A stretch of DNA of 14,296 nt from Nitrospiria bacterium (GTDB lineage: Bacteria; Nitrospirota; CAKKRA01; 9FT-COMBO-42-15). Location of the stretch: the NCBI GenBank assembly GCA_919902475.1, contig CAKKRA010000250.1, forward strand, positions 1 to 14,296. Direction: 5' to 3'. Below, in pieces: positions 1-6,974 of this stretch. A model generated the notes under the pieces. The model saw only the letters and a program-made list of their open reading frames with translations, was not told the DNA's origin and searched no databases. Both the position numbers and the translations under genes were made by a program. Every line of letters starts with the position of its first letter. The first letter of the stretch is position 1.

Positions 1-1
1 A

Positions 2-178
2 GGCCTTCAGACAGAGATACAGAAATTGAATAGTAAAGAGGTATTAAAGATAATGCAGCTTGATAAAAAGGTTTCCGAAGGAAGGATAAAGTTTATACTG
101 CCAAAAAGGATTGGCGAGGTGATAACATCCTCAGATTGGAATATTGAGGATTTTAAAAAGGTTATTAAAAATATGTAG
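2..178 (+). CDS. aroB: 3-dehydroquinate synthase, C-terminal fragment
   Basis: Partial gene whose 5' end lies outside the window; the open frame begins at base 2 and ends at the TAG at 176-178, leaving 58 residues. The stretch reading LDKKVSEGRIKFILP followed by a K-R-I-G-E segment resembles the conserved C-terminal region of AroB, where DKK-V-x-x-G-x-x-x-F-x-L-P precedes an IG motif. The family converts DAHP to 3-dehydroquinate in the shikimate pathway, in the cytoplasm. Only 41 bases separate it from the next gene, so read-through into the activator is possible, but no functional link is implied. The identification rests on a short tail, recognised by motif only. Confidence 0.82.
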   Translation, partial: GLQTEIQKLNSKEVLKIMQLDKKVSEGRIKFILPKRIGEVITSSDWNIEDFKKVIKNM

Positions 179-219
179 TGGCACGATATACTGTGACCTT
201 ACAGAGGATTAGATGATTT

Positions 220-1782
220 ATGGCTAAAAATATTAATACAATAGATGAATTAAACAGAAAGATATTAGAGCTTTCAACACTGTATGAAATTACTAAAAAA
301 CTCGGCTCTTCCTTAAACCTTGAGTCAATATTAAATTCAACAATGGATATCCTTGCAAACAAGATGGGGATGAAGAGGGGCACCCTGACTGTGCTTGACA
401 GGGAAACAAAGGAATTGAAGATTGAGGTTGCACACGGCCTTACCAGGGAGGAGAAGGATAGGGGGAGGTATAAGATTGGAGAGGGTATTACAGGAAAGGT
501 GCTTGAGACAGGCGAGCCCCTGATAATTCCAGATATCGGCAAGGAGCCAAAATTCCTCAATAAAACAAAGTCACGCGGCGACATTAAAAAAAGCAATATA
601 TCCTTTATCTGTGTCCCTGTTAAGGTTCATAATGACGTTGTCGGCGCACTGAGCGTTGACAAGCTCTTTTCAGAAAATGTTTCTTTTGAGGAGGATGTAA
701 GGCTTTTGACTATCATTGCCTCTGTTATCGGCCAGGCAGTAAAGATAAATCAGATAGTGGAGAAGGAAAGACAGGAGTTAATTGATGAGAATATCTATTT
801 AAAACAGGAGCTCAAAACAAAATACAGGCTAAAGAATGTAATCGGCAACAGTGAAAAGATGCTTGCTGTGTATGATGCAGTGGAAAGGGTGAGCAAGAGC
901 AATGCAACTGTTCTATTGAGGGGAGAGAGCGGCACAGGAAAGGAACTGATTGCACGGGCAGTGCATTACAACAGCCCAAGGGCAGATCAGCCGTTTATTA
1001 AGATAAATTGCGGCGCTATTCCTGAGACGCTGCTTGAAAGCGAGCTTTTTGGCCATGAAAAAGGCGCCTTTACCGGGGCAATCCAGCCGAGGATCGGAAG
1101 ATTTGAGCTTGCTGATAAAGGAGCAATCTTTTTAGATGAAATAGGGGATATCTCTCTACAGATGCAGGTTAAGCTCCTACGTGTCTTGCAGGAAAGAAAA
1201 TTTGAGCGTCTTGGAGGAGCTAAGACTATAAGCGTTAATATCAGGATAATCGCTGCTACAAACAGGAACCTTGAAAAGGCAGTTGAAGCAGGCGCATTCA
1301 GAGAGGATTTGTACTATAGGCTGAATGTTGTGCCAATCTTTATGCCTTCATTAAGGGAGCGCCGCGATGATATCCCGTTATTGATAGATTATTTTCTAAA
1401 AAGGCTTAATAGAGAAAATAACAAGAAGATAAAGTTATCGCCTGCTGCAATTACAAAACTGATAGAATACAACTGGCCGGGAAATGTCAGGGAATTGGAA
1501 AATTATATTGAACGGATTGTAATTATGTCCAGTAAAAATCTGCTGCAGCCAGAGGATATATCACTGCCCAGAACCGATGTTTCAACCTCAATAAAAACCA
1601 GTGGAATGACAGCCTCTGCTGATAGTTCATTAATAAAGACTGTTGAGGAGATGGAAAGGCAGAAGATTACAGAGGTGTTAAAGATTTGCGGCGGGATACA
1701 GGCAAGGGCTGCAAAGACATTGGGAATCACACCGCGGCAATTGGGCTACAAGCTAAAAAAATACAATATTGATATAACATGA
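220..1782 (+). CDS. nifA: NifA-type sigma-54 activator (GAF, AAA+, Fis-type HTH)
   Basis: Enhancer-binding protein of 520 residues that should remodel sigma-54 RNA polymerase by ATP hydrolysis. Residues about 15-175 form a GAF sensor domain, then a short coiled linker. The AAA+ domain spans about 205-440, with Walker A GESGTGKE at 235-242, the sigma-54-contacting GAFTGA at 282-287 and Walker B GAIFLDEIGD at 301-310. A Fis-type helix-turn-helix closes the protein (about 478-518; ITPRQLGYKLKKYNI). Domain order and HTH match NifA. The cysteine cluster of oxygen-sensitive rhizobial NifA between AAA+ and HTH is absent. An AGAGGA ribosome site at 203-208 supports the ATG at 220. No nif genes are visible; three downstream sigma-54 promoters, two with TGT-N10-ACA sites, suggest it controls nitrite/ammonium genes. 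The class is certain; nifA is the closest name, not proof of a nitrogen-fixation role. Confidence 0.85.
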   Translation: MAKNINTIDELNRKILELSTLYEITKKLGSSLNLESILNSTMDILANKMGMKRGTLTVLDRETKELKIEVAHGLTREEKDRGRYKIGEGITGKVLETGEPLIIPDIGKEPKFLNKTKSRGDIKKSNISFICVPVKVHNDVVGALSVDKLFSENVSFEEDVRLLTIIASVIGQAVKINQIVEKERQELIDENIYLKQELKTKYRLKNVIGNSEKMLAVYDAVERVSKSNATVLLRGESGTGKELIARAVHYNSPRADQPFIKINCGAIPETLLESELFGHEKGAFTGAIQPRIGRFELADKGAIFLDEIGDISLQMQVKLLRVLQERKFERLGGAKTISVNIRIIAATNRNLEKAVEAGAFREDLYYRLNVVPIFMPSLRERRDDIPLLIDYFLKRLNRENNKKIKLSPAAITKLIEYNWPGNVRELENYIERIVIMSSKNLLQPEDISLPRTDVSTSIKTSGMTASADSSLIKTVEEMERQKITEVLKICGGIQARAAKTLGITPRQLGYKLKKYNIDIT

Positions 1783-1816
1783 TGCAAATACAATAAATAA
1801 GGTGCCATTAACATCC

Positions 1817-1848
1817 TACCAATTTGTAATAATAATAACAAAAATGTA
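1817..1848 (+). promoter_or_regulatory. NifA-like upstream activator site before nrfH
   Basis: A 32-bp imperfect inverted repeat, TACCAATTTGT-N10-ACAAAAATGTA; the arms match at 9 of 11 positions. Its core, TGT-N10-ACA at 1825-1840, is the published NifA upstream activator consensus. The right arm is identical to sequences before nirB and amt3. It ends 109 bp before the GG of the nrfH sigma-54 promoter, a usual enhancer distance. Binding by the NifA-like protein is inferred. Confidence 0.72.
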
Positions 1849-1955
1849 ATATCTTCATAATTGTCTGCTCATTGTAATTTCATATCCAATAGCTGCTCAT
1901 CTTAAAAACATTGTAAAATTCATTAGTTACCAGTTATTTCAGTGCTTGAGATATC

Positions 1956-1970
1956 TGGCACGAATATTGC
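1956..1970 (+). promoter_or_regulatory. Sigma-54 promoter of the nrfHA-amt operon
   Basis: TGGCAC at 1956-1961 and TTGC at 1967-1970 give a perfect -24/-12 element with ten bases between GG and GC. Taking the final C as -12, transcription should start near 1982, only about three bases before the nrfH ATG. The promoter overlaps an in-frame upstream TTG (1946), so that TTG cannot be the start on this transcript. Confidence 0.88.
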
Positions 1971-1984
1971 CATTACATAATTGC

Positions 1985-2464
1985 ATGAAAAAAATTACAA
2001 TCAGCCCGCGTGGATTAATACAGAAAAGACCCTTTGGAAGATTTTCAAAGGCAATACTCATATTCGGTTTTGCTGCAGTCTTGTTTTTGCCGCTGCTGCC
2101 ATTAACCTTAAAGGGTTCGGTTTTGCTTAATGATAAGCCTGAATTTTGCGTCTCATGCCATACAATGAGAAAGGAATATAATAACTGGTCTCATTCAGCA
2201 CATAGAAACTGGGCAGCATGCGGCGACTGTCATGTTCCGCAGCAAACAATTGTTACAAAGCTCGCAGGCAAATTAAGGGATGGCCTTAATCATGGCTATG
2301 CATACGCCTTTAGCAGAATACCAGAGCCAATCAGACTCAAAAAATTAGGCGCTGAGACAGTTATGCAGAACTGCATCAGATGCCACAGCCAGTTAGTTGA
2401 GAAGATAAATAAGGGCGGCAGAAAGTGCTGGGAGTGTCATCGCGGCCTCCCGCATGGTTATTAA
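1985..2464 (+). CDS. nrfH: NrfH, tetrahaem quinol dehydrogenase (NapC/NirT family)
   Basis: Membrane-anchored cytochrome c of 159 residues that takes electrons from the quinol pool and passes them to NrfA on the periplasmic side. One N-terminal membrane helix (about 22-45) is followed by four CxxCH haem sites: CVSCH 55-59, CGDCH 79-83, CIRCH 130-134 and CWECH 148-152. Size and haem number are normal for NrfH. The start is taken as the ATG at 1985: in-frame TTG 1946 lies upstream of the predicted transcription start, and the next Met is after the first haem cysteines. There is no Shine-Dalgarno before 1985, so the message would be nearly leaderless. nrfA follows after 39 bases, the classic nrfHA order. 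Confidence 0.93.
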   Translation: MKKITISPRGLIQKRPFGRFSKAILIFGFAAVLFLPLLPLTLKGSVLLNDKPEFCVSCHTMRKEYNNWSHSAHRNWAACGDCHVPQQTIVTKLAGKLRDGLNHGYAYAFSRIPEPIRLKKLGAETVMQNCIRCHSQLVEKINKGGRKCWECHRGLPHGY

Positions 2465-2503
2465 TAAAAAATCTGATTACAAAGATTATGGAGGTAGGTG
2501 ATT

Positions 2504-3928
2504 ATGTTTAAAAGATTTTATGGTATATATGCGTTAGCTTTTTTAATTTTAGGCCTCTTTGCATCTGCCTGCACGCAAAGAGCAGAGGGCATAGATGCAT
2601 CAATAATCATACCAGAGGGTGAAAAGGACCCTGCTGTATGGGGCAAGAAATATCCAAATCATTATGACAGCTATCTAAAAAATAATGAAAGGACTAAAGG
2701 CTATAGCAGATACAGGAATGATAATGAGGATAGATTGAGCCCGTGGCCGTTTCAGTTTCTTCTTTTTGATGGATGGGGTATGGCAGTTGAATATAATGAA
2801 CCGAACGGCCATACAGATATGCTTAAAGACCAGCTCCTCATTGATGCAGCACGCAGAAAGGCAGGCGGTGTATGTCTTACATGCAAAAGTCCCTATGCGC
2901 CAATATTAAGAGAGAAGATGGGCGTGGACTATTTTAGAAAGCCCTATGAGGAGGTGCATGCGCAGATTCCTAAAGAACATCAGAAACAGGGTGTAAGCTG
3001 TGCAGACTGCCACGACCCAAAGACAATGGATTTAAGGCTTAGCAGATGGACGATTAAAGAGGCCCTAAAGGCAATTGGAAAAGACCCGGATAGATTGACA
3101 AGACAGGAGCTTCGGAGTCTGGTCTGTGCCCAGTGCCATGTAACATATTCTATTCCAAAGGACAAGGATGGGAAATCAGTTTATGTCAAATTTCCATGGG
3201 CAAATAGCAAATGGGGAAATATAAATATAGAGGGGGTCATAAAACAGATTAAGGATGAGAATCTAAGGGAATGGAAGCACAAGCTCACTGACCAGAAGAT
3301 GGGGCATATAAGGCACCCTGAATTTGAATTATTTTCTTCACCTGGCAGTGTTCACTGGGCAGCAGGTGTTGCTTGTGCAGACTGCCACATGCCTTATGAG
3401 CGAGTTGGCAGCGAAAAGATGTCTTCACACAGATGGGAGAGTCCGCTGAAAAAGAATATGAAGGCATGCATGCAGTGTCATAATCAGAGTTCAGAATGGC
3501 TGAAAGAGCAGGTATTTAATATTCAGGACAGGGTGAATCATATGTTTACAAAGGCAGGTTATGCCCTTGCCAGCGCTGCGTTGATGATAGAGGCTGCAGA
3601 AAAGAATCCAAAAGTTGACAAGGCGCTGGTTAAAAAGTCAAAAGGGCTTTATGAGGAGGCGTACTATCGTAATACATGGATTGGCGCTGAGAATAGCATG
3701 GGATTTCATAATCCGCCTGAGGCACTTCGTGTGTTAGGTGATGCCCTTGATCAGGGCAGGCAGGCTGAGATTTTTGCAAGGGATGCTATCTTAAAGGCAG
3801 GCGCGATGCCGCCGGAATTGGATATTGCACGGATAGATAAGATTGTTTCTGAAAGATACTTATCAAAGGACAATAAGACAGGATTCAAGAAGAATGTGCC
3901 TAAAAAGGCAAGGCTATTAAGTAATTAA
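2504..3928 (+). CDS. nrfA: NrfA, pentahaem ammonia-forming nitrite reductase
   Basis: Cytochrome c nitrite reductase (EC 1.7.2.2) of 474 residues, reducing nitrite to ammonium with six electrons in the periplasm. The active-site haem motif CLTCK is at 124-128, and four CxxCH motifs are at 166-170, 208-212, 291-295 and 322-326. The N-terminus has a hydrophobic export signal ending A-S-A-C23, readable as a type I cleavage site or a weak lipobox. ATG 2504 is chosen over GTG 2498 because GGAGGT at 2490-2495 sits 8 bases before it. By hand alignment to E. coli NrfA, Tyr215 and His271 match the active-site Tyr216 and His264. The calcium ligands Glu215 and Gln263 correspond to Thr214 and Arg270, the pattern of the calcium-independent class described from Geobacter lovleyi. 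It partners with NrfH just upstream. Confidence 0.96.
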   Translation: MFKRFYGIYALAFLILGLFASACTQRAEGIDASIIIPEGEKDPAVWGKKYPNHYDSYLKNNERTKGYSRYRNDNEDRLSPWPFQFLLFDGWGMAVEYNEPNGHTDMLKDQLLIDAARRKAGGVCLTCKSPYAPILREKMGVDYFRKPYEEVHAQIPKEHQKQGVSCADCHDPKTMDLRLSRWTIKEALKAIGKDPDRLTRQELRSLVCAQCHVTYSIPKDKDGKSVYVKFPWANSKWGNINIEGVIKQIKDENLREWKHKLTDQKMGHIRHPEFELFSSPGSVHWAAGVACADCHMPYERVGSEKMSSHRWESPLKKNMKACMQCHNQSSEWLKEQVFNIQDRVNHMFTKAGYALASAALMIEAAEKNPKVDKALVKKSKGLYEEAYYRNTWIGAENSMGFHNPPEALRVLGDALDQGRQAEIFARDAILKAGAMPPELDIARIDKIVSERYLSKDNKTGFKKNVPKKARLLSN

Positions 3929-3966
3929 GTTGAATAGGTTGATGGGTTGAAAGGAGGTCTTACGGG

Positions 3967-5199
3967 GTGAAGATAGATACTGGTGATACAGCCTGGCTGC
4001 TATTTTCTATATGTCTTGTAATGTTAATGACACCAGGTCTCGGCCTTTTCTATGCAGGTATGGCAAGGAGAAAGAATGTCCTTGGAACCATTATGCACAG
4101 CATTACACTTTTATGTGTTGTAAGCCTGATATGGGTGATATGGGGTTATACCATTGCCTTTGGTCCTGATAAGGGTGGAATCATCGGCAGTCTTGAGTGG
4201 TTTGGATTAAAGGGTGTGGGGCCTGAACCAGGGCGTTATTCTTCTACGGTTCCTCATCTTGGTTTTATGATATTCCAAGGCATGTTTGCTGTGATTACGC
4301 CTGCGCTTATTGCCGGCGCATTTGCAGAGAGGATAAAATTTTCTGCATTCCTGATGTTTACTGTACTTTGGGTAACCTTTGTATATTCACCCCTTGCCCA
4401 CTGGGTCTGGGGCGGCGGATGGATAGGCAGTGTGCTTGGCGCCCTTGATTTTGCAGGCGGGACAGTTGTTCATATAAGCTCTGGTGTCGCAGGCTTAATC
4501 TCAGCCTATGTTATAGGCAGCCGTAAAGGCCATGGCATCCAGCCGATGCCGCCGCATAACAGGACATTAACAGTTACAGGCGCTGCTCTGCTGTGGTTTG
4601 GCTGGTTTGGATTTAATGCAGGAAGCGCGCTTTCAGCAAGCGGGATTGCAGCCTCAGCCCTTGTAAATACAAACACATCTGCCTCTGCTGCAACTCTTGC
4701 ATGGATATTAATAGAGTGGATTCATAGAGGCAGGCCGACCCTCATTGGCGCAGTCAGCGGCTCAATTGCCGGGCTTGTTGCCATTACGCCTGCATCTGGT
4801 TATGTTAGTCCCATTTTATCAATCCTAATCGGCACAGTTGCTGCTGCTTTCTGCTATGCTGCAGTTATGTTAAAGCAGAGGTTTGGATACGATGACTCCT
4901 TTGATGTTTTTGCTATTCATGCTGTTGGAGGCACATGGGGTGTATTAGGCACTGGGCTCTTTGCATCAACTGCTGTAAATCCTGCTGGTTTAGACGGCCT
5001 CTTTTTTGGGAATCCACCCTTAATTGGCATCCAGGCAATAGCAGTTGTTGTAACTTATATATATGTATCATTGTATACCTTTGTTATTCTGAAAATTGTT
5101 GATCTGATAATTGGGTTAAGGGTTGATGAAGAATCCGAGCTAATTGGCCTTGACTATACACAGCACAGAGAGAGCGGCTATAACCCTAAATTAGGATAA
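3967..5199 (+). CDS. amt: Ammonium transporter Amt1 (AmtB family)
   Basis: Polytopic inner-membrane ammonium channel of 410 residues, expected to form trimers with 11 membrane helices. The pore twin histidines are visible: His169 in DFAGGTVVHI and His318 in FAIHAVGG. The cytoplasmic tail (GLRVDEESELIGLDY and onward) matches the AmtB C-terminus that couples subunits and meets GlnK. It begins at a GTG with an excellent ribosome site, AAGGAGGT at 3951-3958, 8 bases away, and lacks the signal peptide seen on its neighbour. It starts 38 bases after nrfA and is followed 42 bases later by the very similar amt2, so the pair looks like a tandem duplication in the nrfHA operon. Its likely job is recapture of ammonium released by NrfA; that is inference. 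Confidence 0.94.
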   Translation: MKIDTGDTAWLLFSICLVMLMTPGLGLFYAGMARRKNVLGTIMHSITLLCVVSLIWVIWGYTIAFGPDKGGIIGSLEWFGLKGVGPEPGRYSSTVPHLGFMIFQGMFAVITPALIAGAFAERIKFSAFLMFTVLWVTFVYSPLAHWVWGGGWIGSVLGALDFAGGTVVHISSGVAGLISAYVIGSRKGHGIQPMPPHNRTLTVTGAALLWFGWFGFNAGSALSASGIAASALVNTNTSASAATLAWILIEWIHRGRPTLIGAVSGSIAGLVAITPASGYVSPILSILIGTVAAAFCYAAVMLKQRFGYDDSFDVFAIHAVGGTWGVLGTGLFASTAVNPAGLDGLFFGNPPLIGIQAIAVVVTYIYVSLYTFVILKIVDLIIGLRVDEESELIGLDYTQHRESGYNPKLG

Positions 5200-5241
5200 T
5201 CTATAAAAATTAAAAATGACTCATCGGAAGTGAGGTATGTT

Positions 5242-6633
5242 ATGAAGAAAAAGCGAGGGATATTTGGTGTTTTACTGTTTATTTTTATACTTTTGCAGCT
5301 TAATATTGTTTTTGCTGAAGAGCCTAAAGCAGGGGCGCCTGCTAAACAGGAGGCGACTGCCTCTGCTCAGGCATCTGCTGCGCCAGCGTCTGCGCCAAAG
5401 AATGATGCAGGCGACACAGCATGGATACTTATTTCTACAGCTCTTGTTATGCTGATGACACCAGGCTTAGCCCTTTTTTATGCAGGCATGGTAAGGAGAA
5501 AGAATGTATTAGGCACAATCATGCAGAGTTTTATTATCTTAGCTCTTATCAGTATCCAATGGGTTCTATGGGGTTATTCACTTGCATTCGGACCTGATAA
5601 AGGCGGTATTATCGGCAGCCTTGCCTGGTTTGGCCTGAATGGTGTTGGTACAGACCCGAACCCGGATTATGCTGCAACAATACCGCATCAGGCATTTATG
5701 ATATTTCAGATGATGTTTGCAGTTATAACACCTGCGCTTATTACAGGCGCATTTGCAGAAAGGGTTAAGTTCAGCGCCTTCTTAGTATTTACACTTCTTT
5801 GGGCTACATTAGTCTATGACCCTATTGCCCACTGGGTTTGGGGACTCTCTGGTGGTAAAGGATGGCTGAACAATCTTGGCGCCTTAGATTTTGCCGGCGG
5901 GACGGTAGTTCATATAAGCTCTGGTATTTCAGCATTAGCAGCAGCCCTTATTATAGGAAAGCGTAAGGGTTACGGCACAGAGTCAATGCCTCCGCATAAT
6001 GTGCCAATGGTTGTTCTTGGCGCTGCGCTTTTATGGTTTGGCTGGTTTGGGTTTAATGCTGGAAGCGCCCTGTCATCAGGGGGCCTTGCTGCAAGCGCCT
6101 TTGTAGTAACAAATACTGCCTGCGCTGCTGCTGCTTTTACATGGGCAGTTGTTGAATGGGTGCATAGAGGCAAGCCGACTGTTCTTGGCGCTGTATCTGG
6201 CGCTGTAGCCGGCCTTGTTGCTATAACACCTGCTGCAGGCTTTGTCAGCCCGATGTCTTCAATCTTAATCGGGATAATGGGAGGGGTTGTATGCTACTTC
6301 TCAGTCAGCGTTATAAAGGGCAAGCTCGGGTATGATGATTCACTTGATGCCTTTGGAATCCATGGAGTGGGTGGAACACTCGGCGCACTTGCAACAGGCC
6401 TATTTGCCTCAAAGCTTGTTAATCCTGCTGGCAATGACGGCCTCTTCTTTGGCAATCCATCACTATTGGTAAATCAGGTAATAGCTGTTGTTGCTACAGC
6501 AGTTTATGCCTTTGTAGTTACAGCAATACTTCTCAAAGCCCTTGATGCAACAATGGGGCTCAGGGTTTCAAAAGAGGACGAGGTTACAGGCCTTGATTTA
6601 AGCCAGCACGGTGAGAGCGGGTATAATTTTTAG
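5242..6633 (+). CDS. amt: Ammonium transporter Amt2 with signal peptide and Ala/Pro linker
   Basis: AmtB-family channel of 463 residues, closely similar to Amt1 through the whole core. Pore histidines are His224 (DFAGGTVVHI) and His374 (FGIHGVGG). The C-terminal tail GLRVSKEDEVTGLDLSQHGE is intact, so PII gating is possible. The N-terminus carries a signal peptide (KKKRG, a hydrophobic stretch, cleavage likely after VFA), then a low-complexity Ala/Pro/Ser/Gln segment of about 30 residues before the first pore helix. E. coli AmtB also has a cleavable signal, but not this linker. ATG 5242 is preferred over GTG 5230: GAGG at 5232-5235 sits 6 bases before the ATG and overlaps the GTG. Last gene of the nrfHA-amt operon. 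Confidence 0.94.
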   Translation: MKKKRGIFGVLLFIFILLQLNIVFAEEPKAGAPAKQEATASAQASAAPASAPKNDAGDTAWILISTALVMLMTPGLALFYAGMVRRKNVLGTIMQSFIILALISIQWVLWGYSLAFGPDKGGIIGSLAWFGLNGVGTDPNPDYAATIPHQAFMIFQMMFAVITPALITGAFAERVKFSAFLVFTLLWATLVYDPIAHWVWGLSGGKGWLNNLGALDFAGGTVVHISSGISALAAALIIGKRKGYGTESMPPHNVPMVVLGAALLWFGWFGFNAGSALSSGGLAASAFVVTNTACAAAAFTWAVVEWVHRGKPTVLGAVSGAVAGLVAITPAAGFVSPMSSILIGIMGGVVCYFSVSVIKGKLGYDDSLDAFGIHGVGGTLGALATGLFASKLVNPAGNDGLFFGNPSLLVNQVIAVVATAVYAFVVTAILLKALDATMGLRVSKEDEVTGLDLSQHGESGYNF

Positions 6634-6715
6634 TAAGACATCCAAATGATCTGATATTGCAAAGAGCTCTTGCACGCGACATTAAAAATACAAAATTGCC
6701 TTAAACTAACCTGTA

Positions 6716-6742
6716 ATAACCTGTGATTTTCACGGAGGTTAT
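6716..6742 (+). other. Hairpin between amt2 and the nirB activator site
   Basis: ATAACCT plus GTGA pairs with TCAC plus AGGTTAT around a TTT loop, with a two-base GG bulge: 11 base pairs in total. It lies 83 bases after the amt2 stop. No T tract follows, so it is at best an atypical terminator or a transcript-end stabiliser. Confidence 0.4.
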
Positions 6743-6754
6743 CTATCATTAGCT

Positions 6755-6786
6755 TACCATTTTGTAAGAGCCACGACAAAAATGTA
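6755..6786 (+). promoter_or_regulatory. NifA-like upstream activator site before nirB
   Basis: TACCATTTTGT-N10-ACAAAAATGTA; the arms match at 10 of 11 positions, making this the best copy in the window. Its core TGT-N10-ACA at 6763-6778 fits the NifA consensus. The left arm is also internally symmetric (CTTAC-N6-GTAAG, 6753-6768). It ends 137 bp before the GG of the nirB sigma-54 promoter. Confidence 0.75.
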
Positions 6787-6880
6787 GTATATTTTAATCA
6801 TGTCTTCACAACTATTCCTGATAAAAGACTTTCTTTAACTAAATAAAAAAACAGTTAAAAATTAATAATTTAAACAGATT

Positions 6881-6899
6881 GCAAGGTAAGGATCCTTGC
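6881..6899 (+). repeat. Inverted repeat GCAAGG-N7-CCTTGC upstream of the nirB promoter
   Basis: Six-base perfect arms around a seven-base spacer, ending 23 bases before the -24 element. The position would suit an accessory regulator or could be chance. No similar repeat was seen before nrfH or amt3. Confidence 0.35.
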
Positions 6900-6921
6900 C
6901 TCCAGATATGTTTTTTATTTC

Positions 6922-6936
6922 TGGCATGATTATTGC
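6922..6936 (+). promoter_or_regulatory. Sigma-54 promoter of nirB
   Basis: TGGCAT at 6922-6927 and TTGC at 6933-6936, with ten bases between GG and GC. The only departure from TGGCAC-N5-TTGC is the final base of the -24 box. Predicted transcription start is near 6948, leaving a 27-base leader that contains the GGAGG site. Confidence 0.86.
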
Positions 6937-6974
6937 CATATATAAACAATATAGAAATGGAGGAGAAAGATATA

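Larger units (their letters stand above)
6634..6974 (+). other. 341-base regulatory intergenic region before nirB
   Basis: No gene is supported here. In order it holds a near-palindrome at 6659-6673, a hairpin at 6716-6742, the NifA-like activator site at 6755-6786, an AT-rich stretch, a GCAAGG-N7-CCTTGC inverted repeat at 6881-6899, the sigma-54 promoter at 6922-6936, and the nirB leader with its ribosome site. No clear intrinsic terminator for the upstream operon was seen, since neither hairpin has a T tract. Confidence 0.75.

Noticed and set aside
179..195. Sigma-54-like TGGCAC just before the activator gene
   Set aside because: The -24 box fits, but the -12 position reads TG instead of GC at the ten-base spacing, and no upstream activator site was seen.
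165..596. Minus-strand open frame of 143 codons
   Set aside because: Antisense to the GAF domain of the activator; the translated product is hydrophobic with no recognisable motif, as expected from a shadow frame.
1946..1984. Upstream TTG start for nrfH
   Set aside because: It would lie within and upstream of the sigma-54 promoter and has no ribosome site; the ATG at 1985 gives a normal NrfH N-terminus.
6659..6673. GCAAAGAGCTCTTGC as a terminator after amt2
   Set aside because: Near-palindromic with a short stem, but no loop of normal size and no T tract follows.
6933..6974. Upstream TTG start for nirB
   Set aside because: The TTG is part of the -12 promoter box, so it is not on the transcript; ATG 6975 has a strong ribosome site.
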